64,000 nt of DNA from positions 62,001 to 126,000 of the forward strand of contig JAHQRK010000037.1 of assembly GCA_019828595.1 (NCBI GenBank). The letters run 5' to 3'. This DNA is from Aphanomyces cochlioides (taxonomy: Eukaryota > Oomycota > Saprolegniomycetes > Saprolegniales > Verrucalvaceae). How positions within the stretch are numbered: position 1 is the stretch's first letter; each line of letters opens with the position of its first letter. The position numbers and the translations under genes are program-made. The notes below the pieces were generated by a model. That model made no database searches, was not told the DNA's origin, and saw nothing but the letters and a program-made list of their open reading frames with translations. Below are positions 11,702-22,505 of this stretch, piece by piece.

Positions 11702-14095
11702 ATGACCACTTTGCCATATTCTGTTTTCCACACGGATGTGAAAATCCTGACGAGTATTCTGGCTTATCGACTCCAGCGCCACATTCGACACATCATCCAC
11801 CCGGACCAGCAAGGCTTTATCCGTCGAAGCAATATCCAAACCAATATTGCACGACTGGATGACATGCTGCACCACATCAAACTACACAGTCCGTCCTCGA
11901 TGGTGGCACTGCTTGACTTTGAGAAAGCTTTTGATCGCGTGGACCACGCGTACTTGCTCCGCGTCCTCCGTCACTATGGCTTTCCCGAAACCTTTGTTGA
12001 CATGGTTCGCGTACTGTACTCGGGCCGCAAGTCTCGCATCTTGGTGAACGGCTTCTTGTCCAAGCCAGTTCACATCTCACGCGGTGTGTTGCAAGGTGAT
12101 CCACTGTCGCCACTTCTGTTTGTGATCGCTTTGGAACCGATGTGCCAACTCCTACGGCAACACTCCAACTATGGCATCAAGTGTGGGGATCGCTACCACA
12201 CTGGGAGTTACTTTGCCGACGACTCGCAACTCTATGCGGCAAATGAGACGTGCCTCCACCGGCAGCTTGCATTGGTTCAAACCTTTTGCGACAAGTCTGG
12301 TTTCCGACTCAACGTAGACAAGACCCAAATTCTGACCTACAGCCAGTTGAATGGGAACCTTGCCTCACTACAAGTTACTTCCGACAGTCCCGTGAAGGCT
12401 CTTGGTATCTTGGTTGCGCCCAATCTTTCTCCATTGGCACGTTTCAATTACGTGTTTGAGAAGTTTGTGGCTCGCTTGTCTTTGTGGCTCTACAAGGCTC
12501 GAACCATGGCCGGAAAAGTCACTATCCTGCACAGCATATGTCTGCCTGTGTTATGGTACCAACTGGCTTTTGTCCCTGCCGACAAAGACCTGGCCAAAAA
12601 GATCGACAAGGCCATGCTTCAATTTATGCATGGTGAAGAAATCAACCCATCCTCCTCTGTCCATGGCCTCCGTTTGATCAAAAAGGAGATCCTATTCATG
12701 CCGAAGAAGTCCGGTGGCTTAGGCCTGCACCATGCACTTGCTTTATGGCAACAACACAACCGCTCTGTCATGATCAGATGCATTCAAGCCATCACCACCC
12801 CACCCCGCAAGTCTGCCATGTCCGCCTGGATTACGCCGGGCTATACTCTCCTCGAGAAGGCTTTTCATCCATGGGGTTCCCCCCGAGATCTCCTCTTGGC
12901 AAATGGCTCTTCTGCATTCATCAGACAACTGTACAAGAATCCCAATATCACTCCAATGTGGAAAGCCTTATTGAGTAGCTGGTTTGAATCCCGCTGGACT
13001 CCGTACGGCTGTCCAAATCACATCTCATCTTTGGATGTTCCCCTTTGGCACAACTCGTATCTGCCTGGACTCGAAGACCTATACGATCAGTGCTCTACAT
13101 CGACGCAAGACCAAGCCAATGTATTGGCTTCGCTTCACATCACGAAGTTGTCGCATTTGTTGACTCCGTGTCAGCGAGTTTGGCCAGCTTCGATCTTGTT
13201 CGACAAAATCAACCGTGCCTGCCGCCAAGCCAATTTTGTCCCTCCAACGAAACAATGGATCTCAATCTTGGTGACCAAGTTATCACGATTGTTTGAGATT
13301 GTTTCTGAAGAGGATGCTCCCATGTTCCACTTGCCGACGCCAAGCTCTGAATGGATGGAATGGCACTGGATGATTCACCCTGACTCGAGTCCGATCTTGT
13401 TGGCGTTTGCGACTTCGAAATCGGCTAAGATCAGAGCTTCTCCAGCTGTCAGCTCGTCCATTCTTCCTACCAAGCATCTCAACCTGCCATCCAACTTTTA
13501 CGAAGACCCCAAGCGCCTTACCCAACTTGCCGCCTTCCTCCAACCCGACCACATTCTCCCTCGATATGGAGAGTTCATTTTCAAGACCCTTCTCCGCGCC
13601 AACGCCATGCAATATCTGTTTCAGTACCAAGACCCCAAGCCGACGTGTGTCTTCTGTCGTGTCAATGAGACGTACGAGCATTTCCTGTTCTCTTGTGGAT
13701 ATGGTCAATCTGTTTGGTATTTCTTCAAGACAATCCAGCGACTGCTCGAGTGTTCCTTTCCGTCCACGTGTCTGGAAATGTTCTACGAGACGCCCAAGCC
13801 GTCCGATGGATACTACATCCGTGGCTATCTGAAGATATGGCCGATTGTCCGAGCCTGCGTGTATTATCAAATATGGCTCCAACGTGCCGATCGCACCTTT
13901 CGACCCGACCTCACAGCGAAGAGTCCGATGGAAGTTGCCATTCATGCTGCCTCTTTGATCAAGCTACATCTACAACAGCTCCTGGTTGATCTCCCTCTCA
14001 AGAAGGGATACACCAAGGTATTCAATGTGCTCAAGCATCTATCTTCGGACCACTGGTTACGTCAACACATCATTCCTAACAGCGTCGTTTCATGA
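11702..14095 (+). pseudogene. Endonuclease-less ORF2 with a 3'-UTR-derived start (unit A)
   Basis: This 797-residue open frame has its first 10 or so residues (MTTLPYSVFHT) read from the 3' UTR of the preceding copy and then continues in frame into ORF2 from the middle of the RT domain. It contains LDFEKAFDRV, QGDPLSP, FADD and the C-terminal zinc knuckle but no endonuclease and no N-terminal RT part. It is a truncation product by origin; the in-frame ATG makes an RT-only protein possible if the locus is transcribed. I see no evidence of expression. Confidence 0.7.
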
Positions 14096-14243
14096 GAGAG
14101 CTGACGGCTCACTCACTTCATCTCCTGTTCAATGACCACTTTGCCATATTCTGTTTTCCAAGTTCTATTTATACAGTACGAGGCAAATTAGTAAGTCATT
14201 AGGGCCTTTGCTCAAAAATAAGGTTAATACAACTCATTTAACC
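11731..14243 (+). mobile_element. LINE 3' unit A (RT half of ORF2 plus full 3' UTR)
   Basis: Begins at an ORF2-internal point (equivalent to 9301) joined directly to the truncated 3' UTR of copy 2, runs 2,430 bp to 'ctgttttcca' at 14160 and then carries the complete 83-nt 3' tail to 14243. It is nearly identical to the matching part of copy 2. The same left junction occurs at 14866 and 17296, so these units arose by duplication of one rearranged segment rather than by separate insertions. Confidence 0.85.
14161..14243 (+). other. LINE 3' terminal segment (83 nt)
   Basis: The complete 3' end of the LINE, ending 'caactcatttaacc' with no poly-A. Identical segments close other copies at 19721-19803 and 20505-20587, and a diverged one lies on the minus strand at 58067-58175. 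It contains a TATA-like 'ctatttatacag' and the 14-mer complementary to the 5' UTR. Two later LINE insertions (14244 and 19804) begin exactly after its last base. As the 3' end of the RNA it is probably what the RT recognises for priming (known for several LINEs, inferred here). Confidence 0.7.
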
Positions 14244-14865
14244 TCCAACCCGACCACATTCTCCCTCGATATGGAGAGTTCATTTTCAAGACCCTTCTCC
14301 GCGCCAACGCCATGCAATATCTGTTTCAGTACCAAGACCCCAAGCCGACGTGTGTCTTCTGTCGTGTCAATGAGACGTACGAGCATTTCCTGTTCTCTTG
14401 TGGATATGGTCAATCTGTTTGGTATTCCTTCAAGGCGATCCAGCGACTGCTCGAGTGTTCCTTTCCGTCCACGTGTCTGGAAATGTTCTACGAGACGCCC
14501 AAGCCGTCCGATGGATACTACATCCGTGGCTATCTGAAGATCTGGCCGATTGTCCGAGCCTGCGTGTATTATCAAATATGGCTCCAACGTGCCGATCGCA
14601 CCTTTCGACCCGACCTCACAGCGAAGAGTCCGATGGAAGTTGCCATTCATGCTGCCTCTTTGATCAAGCTACATCTACAACAGCTCCTGGTTGATCTCCC
14701 TCTCAAGAAGGGATACACCAAGGTATTCAATGTGCTCAAGCATCTATCTTCGGACCACTGGTTACGTCAACACATCATTCCTAACAGCGTCGTTTCATGA
14801 GAGAGCTGACGGCTCACTCACTTCATCTCCTGTTCAATGACCACTTTGCCATATTCTGTTTTCCA
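14244..14865 (+). mobile_element. 5'-truncated LINE, unit B
   Basis: This fragment starts inside the C-terminal part of ORF2 ('tccaacccgacc') immediately after the 3' tail of unit A, with a 2-nt 'cc' microhomology at the joint. It ends at the same truncated 3' UTR point as copy 2 and is then joined to unit C. A 162-residue ORF2 C-terminal frame (14312-14800) contains the zinc knuckle. A few substitutions separate it from the neighbouring units (for example YSFKAIQ for YFFKTIQ), which suggests it came from a slightly different source copy. Confidence 0.8.
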
Positions 14866-17230
14866 CACGGATGTGCAAATCCTGACGAGTATTCTGGCTT
14901 ATCGACTCCAGCGCCACATTCGACACATCATCCACCCGGACCAGCAAGGCTTTATCCGTCGAAGCAATATCCAAACCAATATTGCACGACTGGATGACAT
15001 GCTGCACCACATCAAACTACACAGTCCGTCCTCGATGGTGGCACTGCTTGACTTTGAGAAAGCTTTTGATCGCGTGGACCACGCGTACTTGCTCCGCGTC
15101 CTCCGTCACTATGGCTTTCCCGAAACCTTTGTTGACATGGTTCGCGTACTGTACTCGGGCCGCAAGTCTCGCATCTTGGTGAACGGCTTCTTGTCCAAGC
15201 CAGTTCACATCTCACGCGGTGTGTTGCAAGGTGATCCACTGTCGCCACTTCTGTTTGTGATCGCTTTGGAACCGATGTGCCAACTCCTACGGCAACACTC
15301 CAACTATGGCATCAAGTGTGGGGATCGCTACCACACTGGGAGTTACTTTGCCGACGACTCGCAACTCTATGCGGCAAATGAGACGTGCCTCCACCGGCAG
15401 CTTGCATTGGTTCAAACCTTTTGCGACAAGTCTGGTTTCCGACTCAACGTAGACAAGACCCAAATTCTGACCTACAGCCAGTTGAATGGGAACCTTGCCT
15501 CACTACAAGTTACTTCCGACAGTCCCGTGAAGGCTCTTGGTATCTTGGTTGCGCCCAATCTTTCTCCATTGGCACGTTTCAATTACGTGTTTGAGAAGTT
15601 TGTGGCTCGCTTGTCTTTGTGGCTCTACAAGGCTCGAACCATGGCCGGAAAAGTCACTATCCTGCACAGCATATGTCTGCCTGTGTTATGGTACCAACTG
15701 GCTTTTGTCCCTGCCGACAAAGACCTGGCCAAAAAGATCGACAAGGCCATGCTTCAATTTATGCATGGTGAAGAAATCAACCCATCCTCCTCTGTCCATG
15801 GCCTCCGTTTGATCAAAAAGGAGATCCTATTCATGCCGAAGAAGTCCGGTGGCTTAGGCCTGCACCATGCACTTGCTTTATGGCAACAACACAACCGCTC
15901 TGTCATGATCAGATGCATTCAAGCCATCACCACCCCACCCCGCAAGTCTGCCATGTCCGCCTGGATTACGCCGGGCTATACTCTCCTCGAGAAGGCTTTT
16001 CATCCATGGGGTTCCCCCCGAGATCTCCTCTTGGCGAATGGCTCTTCTGCATTCATCAGACAACTGTACAAGAATCCCAATATCACTCCAATGTGGAAAG
16101 CCTTATTGAGTAGCTGGTTTGAATCCCGCTGGACTCCGTACGGCTGTCCAAATCACATCTCATCTTTGGATGTTCCCCTTTGGCACAACTCGTATCTGCC
16201 TGGACTCGAAGACCTATACGATCAGTGCTCTACATCGACGCAAGACCAAGCCAATGTATTGGCTTCGCTTCACATCACGAAGTTGTCGCATTTGTTGACT
16301 CCGTGTCAGCGAGTTTGGCCAGCTTCGATCTTGTTCGACAAAATCAACCGTGCCTGCCGCCAAGCCAATTTTGTCCCTCCAACGAAACAATGGATCTCAA
16401 TCTTGGTGACCAAGTTATCACGATTGTTTGAGATTGTTTCTGAAGAGGATGCTCCCATGTTCCACTTGCCGACGCCAAGCTCTGAATGGATGGAATGGCA
16501 CTGGATGATACACCCTGACTCGAGTCCGATCTTGTTGGCGTTTGCGACTTCGAAATCGGCTAAGATCAGAGCTTCTCCAGCTGTCAGCTCGTCCATTCTT
16601 CCTACCAAGCATCTCAACCTGCCATCCAACTTTTACGAAGACCCCAAGCGCCTTACCCAACTTGCCGCCTTCCTCCAACCCGACCACATTCTCCCTCGAT
16701 ATGGAGAGTTCATTTTCAAGACCCTTCTCCGCGCCAACACCATGCAATATCTGTTTCAGTACCAAGACCCCAAGCCGACGTGTGTCTTCTGTCGTGTCAA
16801 TGAGACGTACGAGCATTTCCTGTTCTCTTGTGGATATGGTCAATCTGTTTGGTATTTCTTCAAGACAATCCAGCGACTGCTCGAGTGTTCCTTTCCGTCC
16901 ACGTGTCTGGAAATGTTCTACGAGACGCCCAAGCCGTCCGATGGATACTACATCCGTGGCTATCTGAAGATATGGCCGATTGTCCGAGCCTGCGTGTATT
17001 ATCAAATATGGCTCCAACGTGCCGATCGCACCTTTCGACCCGACCTCACAGCGAAGAGTCCGATGGAAGTTGCCATTCATGCTGCCTCTTTGATCAAGCT
17101 ACATCTACAACAGCTCCTGGTTGATCTCCCTCTCAAGAAGGGATACACCAAGGTATTCAATGTGCTCAAGCATCTATCTTCGGACCACTGGTTACGTCAA
17201 CACATCATTCCTAACAGCGTCGTTTCATGA
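14837..17230 (+). pseudogene. Endonuclease-less ORF2 with a 3'-UTR-derived start (unit C)
   Basis: A 797-residue frame built like the one at 11702: an ATG in the 3' UTR of the preceding fragment, then ORF2 from mid-RT to the normal stop. The LDFEKAFDRV, QGDPLSP, FADD and zinc knuckle motifs are intact. It differs from unit A by a few residues (for example Q for K near residue 14). It has no endonuclease. Confidence 0.7.
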
Positions 17231-17295
17231 GAGAGCTGACGGCTCACTCACTTCATCTCCTGTTCAATGACCACTTTGCCATATTCTGTTTTCCA
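14866..17295 (+). mobile_element. LINE 3' unit C (2,430 bp)
   Basis: A 2,430-bp unit running from the ORF2-internal junction to the truncated 3' UTR, joined head-to-tail to unit D. It has the same length and boundaries as the matching part of copy 2, with only scattered substitutions (for example 'gtgcaaatc' for 'gtgaaaatc' at its start). Confidence 0.85.
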
Positions 17296-19656
17296 CACGG
17301 ATGTGAAAATCCTGACGAGTATTCTGGCTTATCGACTCCAGCGCCACATTCGACACATCATCCACCCGGACCAGCAAGGCTTTATCCGTCGAAGCAATAT
17401 CCAAACCAATATTGCACGACTGGATGACATGCTGCACCACATCAAACTACACAGTCCGTCCTCGATGGTGGCACTGCTTGACTTTGAGAAAGCTTTTGAT
17501 CGCGTGGACCACGCGTACTTGCTCCGCGTCCTCCGTCACTATGGCTTTCCCGAAACCTTTGTTGCCATGGTTCGCGTACTGTACTCGGGCCGCAAGTCTC
17601 GCATCTTGGTGAACGGCTTCTTGTCCAAGCCAGTTCACATCTCACGCGGTGTGTTGCAAGGTGATCCACTGTCGCCACTTCTGTTTGTGATCGCTTTGGA
17701 ACCGATGTGCCAACTCCTACGGCAACACTCCAACTATGGCATCAAGTGTGGGGATCGCTACCACACTGGGAGTTACTTTGCCGACGACTCGCAACTCTAT
17801 GCGGCAAATGAGACGTGCCTCCACCGGCAGCTTGCATTGGTTCAAACCTTTTGCGACAAGTCTGGTTTCCGACTCAACGTAGACAAGACCCAAATTCTGA
17901 CCTACAGCCAGTTGAATGGGAACCTTGCCTCACTACAAGTTACTTCCGACAGTCCCGTGAAGGCTCTTGGTATCTTGGTTGCGCCCAATCTTTCTCCATT
18001 GGCACGTTTCAATTACGTGTTTGAGAAGTTTGTGGCTCGCTTGTCTTTGTGGCTCTACAAGGCTCGAACCATGGCCGGAAAAGTCACTATCCTGCACAGC
18101 ATATGTCTGCCTGTGTTATGGTACCAACTGGCTTTTGTCCCTGCCGACAAAGACCTGGCCAAAAAGATCGACAAGGCCATGCTTCAATTTATGCATGGTG
18201 AAGAAATCAACCCATCCTCCTCTGTCCATGGCCTCCGTTTGATCAAAAAGGAGATCCTATTCATGCCGAAGAAGTCCGGTGGCTTAGGCCTGCACCATGC
18301 ACTTGCTTTATGGCAACAACACAACCGCTCTGTCATGATCAGATGCATTCAAGCCATCACCACCCCACCCCGCAAGTCTGCCATGTCCGCCTGGATTACG
18401 CCGGGCTATACTCTCCTCGAGAAGGCTTTTCATCCATGGGGTTCCCCCGAGATCTCCTCTTGGCGAATGGCTCTTCTGCATTCATCAGACAACTGTACAA
18501 GAATCCCAATATCACTCCAATGTGGAAAGCCTTTTTGAGTAGCTGGTTTGAATCCCGCTGGACTCCGTACGGCTGTCCAAATCACATCTCATCTTTGGAT
18601 GTTCCCCTTTGGCACAACTCGTATCTGCCTGGACTCGAAGACCTATACGATCAGTGCTCTACATCGACGCAAGACCAAGCCAATGTATTGGCTTCGCTTC
18701 ACATCACGAAGTTGTCGCATTTGTTGACTCCGTGTCAGCGAGTTTGGCCAGCTTCGATCTTGTTCGACAAAATCAACCGTGCCTGCCGCCAAGCCAATTT
18801 TGTCCCTCCAACGAAACAATGGATCTCAATCTTGGTGACCAAGTTATCACGATTGTTTGAGATTGTTTCTGAAGAGGATGCTCCCGTGTTCCACTTGCCG
18901 ACGCCAAGCTCTGAATGGATGGAATGGCACTGGATGATACACCCTGACTCGAGTCCGATCTTGTTGGCGTTTGCTTCGAAATCGGCTAAGATCAGAGCTT
19001 CTCCAGCTGTCAGCTCGTCCATTCTTCCTACCAAGCATCTCAACCTGCCATCCAACTTTTACGAAGACCCCAAGCGCCTTACCCAACTTGCCGCCTTCCT
19101 CCAACCCGACCACATTCTCCCTCGATATGGAGAGTTCATTTTCAAGACCCTTCTCCGCGCCAACGCCATGCAATATCTGTTTCAGTACCAAGACCCCAAG
19201 CCGACGTGTGTCTTCTGTCGTGTCAATGAGACGTACGAGCATTTCCTGTTCTCTTGTGGATATGGTCAATCTGTTTGGTATTTCTTCAAGACAATCCAGC
19301 GACTGCTCGAGTGTTCCTTTCCGTCCACGTGTCTGGAAATGTTCTACGAGACGCCCAAGCCGTCCGATGGATACTACATCCGTGGCTATCTGAAGATATG
19401 GCCGATTGTCCGAGCCTGCGTGTATTATCAAATATGGCTCCAACGTGCCGATCGCACCTTTCGACCCGACCTCACAGCGAAGAGTCCGATGGAAGTTGCC
19501 ATTCATGCTGCCTCTTTGATCAAGCTACATCTACAACAGCTCCTGGTTGATCTCCCTCTCAAGAAGGGATACACCAAGGTATTCAATGTGCTCAAGCATC
19601 TATCTTCGGACCCCTGGTTACGTCAACACATCATTCCTAACAGCGTCGTTTCATGA
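17267..19656 (+). pseudogene. Endonuclease-less ORF2, frameshifted (unit D)
   Basis: Same structure as the frames at 11702 and 14837. A C6-to-C5 change at 18444-18448 breaks it: the first part (17267-18538, 423 residues) holds the RT catalytic motifs, and the second (readable from about 18450 to 19656) holds the thumb region and zinc knuckle. One substitution near the RT core changes FVDMVRV to FVAMVRV. The lesion lies in a homopolymer, so base-calling error is possible. Confidence 0.75.
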
Positions 19657-19803
19657 GTGAGCTGACGGCTCACCACTTCATCTCCTGTTCAATGACCACT
19701 TTGCCATATTCTGTTTTCCAAGTTCTATTTATACAGTACGAGGCAAATTAGTAAGTCATTAGGGCCTTTGCTCAAAAATAAGGTTAATACAACTCATTTA
19801 ACC
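17296..19803 (+). mobile_element. LINE 3' unit D with full 3' tail
   Basis: The third head-to-tail repeat of the junction-bounded unit, 2,425 bp to the truncation point plus the 83-nt complete tail (19721-19803). It is 5 bp shorter than units A and C because of a lost C at 18444-18448, a 3-bp loss near 18974 and a 1-bp loss in the 3' UTR. The twin-primed copy at 19804 follows directly. Confidence 0.85.
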
Positions 19804-20317
19804 GCCCCTCCGAAGAGGCCCCTGGGGGGAAGTAGACAGAACCGCAGGGTGTGCCCATAGGGGGGGCCCTCGTAGCCTCTAGGGCTGGCATGGACCCCGT
19901 TTTCTCGCCGCCTTCACTGGGGATCGACTCCAATTGGAGTCCAGGGATGCAGCCACCACAGGCACAAGGCCCCAGTGGTTCGCCCTCCTGAGTGAGGGCT
20001 TCGCTAGACAAGTTAACGACAGTGGTCTGGGGGTCAACCACTGACTCACTGAGGTTGACCCCCCCTGGAACTCCGGCGAGTGGAGCACCAGGTGAAGCGC
20101 TGGTGGAGCGAGACGCAGATTGGTCTCCAGAGACGCTGTTGGGGTCGAACTCGACCTCCACTTCGGCCCTAGGGTTAGGTGTAGAGACATTACTCACACC
20201 ACTTCCGCCATCCTGATTGGACGACGAAAGTGGGTGAGGTGATACAATACCTGGAATGATGGTGACTCCGTGAGTGTTGGTCTCACGGAGCTCGGAACAG
20301 CTGTTGGCATTGGACAT
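19804..20317 (-). pseudogene. LINE ORF1 N-terminal fragment, inverted
   Basis: The first 171 or so codons of ORF1, read from the ATG at 20315-20317 on the minus strand (MSNANSCSELRETN...). It keeps the six-C run that is shortened in copy 2, which supports six C as the ancestral state. It is cut at the priming point of the inversion and has no conserved globular block. Confidence 0.8.
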
Positions 20318-20587
20318 TTTGAGCGCGGCGGCACTTGATAACTTCTTGACTTGAGGGGTACGAGGCAAATTCGGAAGTACATCTATCTTCGGACCCCTGG
20401 TTACGTCAACACATCATTCCTGACAGCGTCGTTTCATGAGTGAGCTAACGGCTCACTCACTTCATCTCCTGTTCAATGACCACTTTGCCATATTCTGTTT
20501 TCCAAGTTCTATTTATACAGTACGAGGCAAATTAGTAAGTCATTAGGGCCTTTGCTCAAAAATAAGGTTAATACAACTCATTTAACC
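19804..20587 (+). mobile_element. 5'-inverted (twin-primed) LINE copy
   Basis: The left part (19804-20378) is the LINE 5' end in reverse orientation, running from inside ORF1 to the exact element 5' terminus. The right part (20380-20587) is the last ORF2 codons, 3' UTR and full tail in forward orientation. This is the arrangement produced when a second primer copies the RNA from an internal site during target-primed reverse transcription. The left joint shows 2 nt of microhomology ('cc') between the preceding LINE tail and the ORF1 sequence. The insertion sits exactly after the 3' tail of unit D. Confidence 0.85.
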
Positions 20588-21094
20588 ACTGCACCAGTGT
20601 CAAACAATTTACACTTGTGATGACACAGTATAACAATGTTCATGTTTCTGAACATGTTACAATATGTTGAGCAACATAAGATCTCTGTTCAGGTATCAGA
20701 GTACTAATTCCTAGCCTCATATTCAAAGACCACATTCTTAGTCCAATAAAAGTTCTTAAAGAATCAATTCACTAAGAAAGACTTCGTCATTCAAGTGTAT
20801 GAACGGTTACAGAGAGAAATTTGAAGGAGAAATGTTTCTTCCCGTCACTTACAAAAAACTACTATCTAATTGATTAGAGCAATTAAAAACAGTACAGCAA
20901 ACAACACTTAGCTGCCCAAGCATGATTACAAAGGCGCACGTTCAAACTCGAGAGTATACATTATCAGAGGTATCGAGTTTCAACCTAATATCAATTGATA
21001 CAGGTATAAATTGGTGCAGGTAGTATCTATTCATTATCAAAGGTCACAAGAAAATTTATAAATTTGGTTTCAAAGTTTATAAATTTTAACAGGA

Positions 21095-21188
21095 TATAAT
21101 ATAACACGGAATAACGTTTACTACTCTGTCCGGAATACCGGGTATAATATAACACGGAATAACGATTACTACTCTGTCCGGAATACCG
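21095..21188. repeat. 48-bp tandem duplication
   Basis: Two adjacent copies of a 48-bp unit beginning 'tataatataacacggaata', the second slightly shorter, differing by one substitution (t/a after 'aacg'). No coding or structural role is apparent. Confidence 0.85.
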
Positions 21189-21311
21189 ATGAAAATAGTT
21201 AAACTCTGATAATTGATTTAACTTGAACTTCGTATTTAATTAAAAAGTTAAGCAAATAAAACGCTACGTTAAATTCCATATTCCTAGTACGTTAAATTTA
21301 TCCTTTTAGCG

Positions 21312-21327
21312 CCATGGCGCGCCATGG
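21312..21327. repeat. 16-bp perfect palindrome
   Basis: The sequence ccatggcgcgccatgg reads identically on both strands, in an otherwise AT-rich region. It could be a protein-binding dyad or chance; nothing nearby identifies a role. Confidence 0.6.
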
Positions 21328-21944
21328 ACTTCGCAAGGCGCAAGCAAAGTAGCGGGGAGTCACATACGCTTATTGTTGGTGATATTCGAAAGATTATCAT
21401 ATTTGCTACGATATTACCTGAGATTTCTTTTGAACGGCGACCCGGTAATGACAAATATCATTATCATAAACATCCCTCTTGATATGATCCTTTTTCCATC
21501 GCGATGCATGGTAGTTGATCGCTTGCACACACATGCATAGTCAGGACAAGGAGAGTACTATTCTTAAGTGGCTAATGTGAAAAGAAGCCCCAATACCGGC
21601 GTTTTGAACGACCAGCGGAGGATTAACTAGCCCAAGGACCGACACGACATTTTCGTCGATTCGTATCTTGACAACCACTTTGAATCAAGGTTGACAGAAT
21701 ACATCCAATCAAAGCTGAGATCAAGAGCTTTCATTTAAGCCAATCAAACAAGGAAATGGATGTTTTGTTGAATTTAACCGCCAATCCGAAAACAATGGGA
21801 CAATTAATATGGACCAGAGTAGTATCAAACAAAAAAATAAGTCAATATGCATAAACTGATTATCCAGAGACAAACATCAGACAAAGCAGCTATGCAAGAT
21901 ATGAAAATAAACCATTATACAAAAAACAAATAGGCCTTAATAAA

Positions 21945-22505
21945 GGGTCTTCGAAATCCACCTTGAAACCCACGTCGTTACGGACGTCTCCATACACATG
22001 CAACGGAAACGGTCCGACGCTTAAACAGGGGTCTTCGAAATCCACCTTGAAACCCACGTCGTTACGGACGTCTCCATACACATGCAACGGAAACGGTCCG
22101 ACACTTAAACAGGGGTCTTCGAAATCCACCTTGAAACCCACGTCGTTACGGACGTCTCCATACACATGCAACGGAAACGGTCCGACACTTAAACAGGGGT
22201 CTTCGAAATCCACCTTGAAACCCACGTCGTTACGGACGTCTCCATACACATGCAACGGAAACGGTCCGACACTTAAACAGGGGTCTTCGAAATCCACCTT
22301 GAAACCCACGTCGTTACGGACGTCTCCATACACATGCAACGGAAACGGTCCGACACTTAAACAGGGGTCTTCGAAATCCACCTTGAAACCCACGTCGTTA
22401 CGGACGTCTCCATACACATGCAACGGAAACGGTCCGACACTTAAACAGGGGTCTTCGAAATCCACCTTGAAACCCACGTCGTTACGGACGTCTCCATACA
22501 CATGA
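21945..22505. repeat. 84-bp minisatellite, about 6.7 copies
   Basis: Six full copies and one partial copy of an 84-bp unit beginning 'gggtcttcgaaatccacc', at 84-bp spacing from 21945. Apart from a g/a change in the first copy and the array edges, the units look identical. As 84 is 28 codons, frames stay open on both strands (180 codons plus, 242 codons minus). I regard these as by-products of the period, not genes. The array stops in mid-unit at about 22505, where the 194-bp satellite begins. Confidence 0.92.

Larger units (their letters stand above)
4432..11730 (+). mobile_element. L1-like non-LTR retrotransposon, copy 2 (near full length)
   Basis: This is the most complete LINE in the window: 5' end at 4433, ORF1 (4494-7531), ORF2 (7610-11665) and 65 nt of 3' UTR. 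It is inserted in the ORF2 of copy 1. The 3' end stops at 'ctgttttcca' and lacks the 83-nt terminal segment that follows the same sequence at 14161, 19721 and 20505; instead it joins an internal ORF2 point ('cacggatgtg'). The architecture (long ORF1, APE endonuclease, RT, C-terminal CCHC, no RNase H, no poly-A) fits an L1-clade-like LINE. One ORF1 frameshift makes it non-autonomous as read. Confidence 0.88.
20588..21944. other. AT-rich non-coding region
   Basis: This stretch has no open frame of note on either strand and no similarity to the other elements in the window. It contains a 48-bp tandem duplication (21095-21188), a 16-bp perfect palindrome (21312-21327), a short dyad around 'gttcatgtttctgaac' (about 20638) and two 'tttataaattt' direct repeats near 21056-21087. 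It may be old intergenic DNA between the LINE cluster and the tandem repeats. Confidence 0.6.

Noticed and set aside
11731..11740. Independent 5'-truncated LINE insertion at each of 11731, 14866 and 17296
   Set aside because: The three joints are identical to the base, which is far better explained by duplication of one event.
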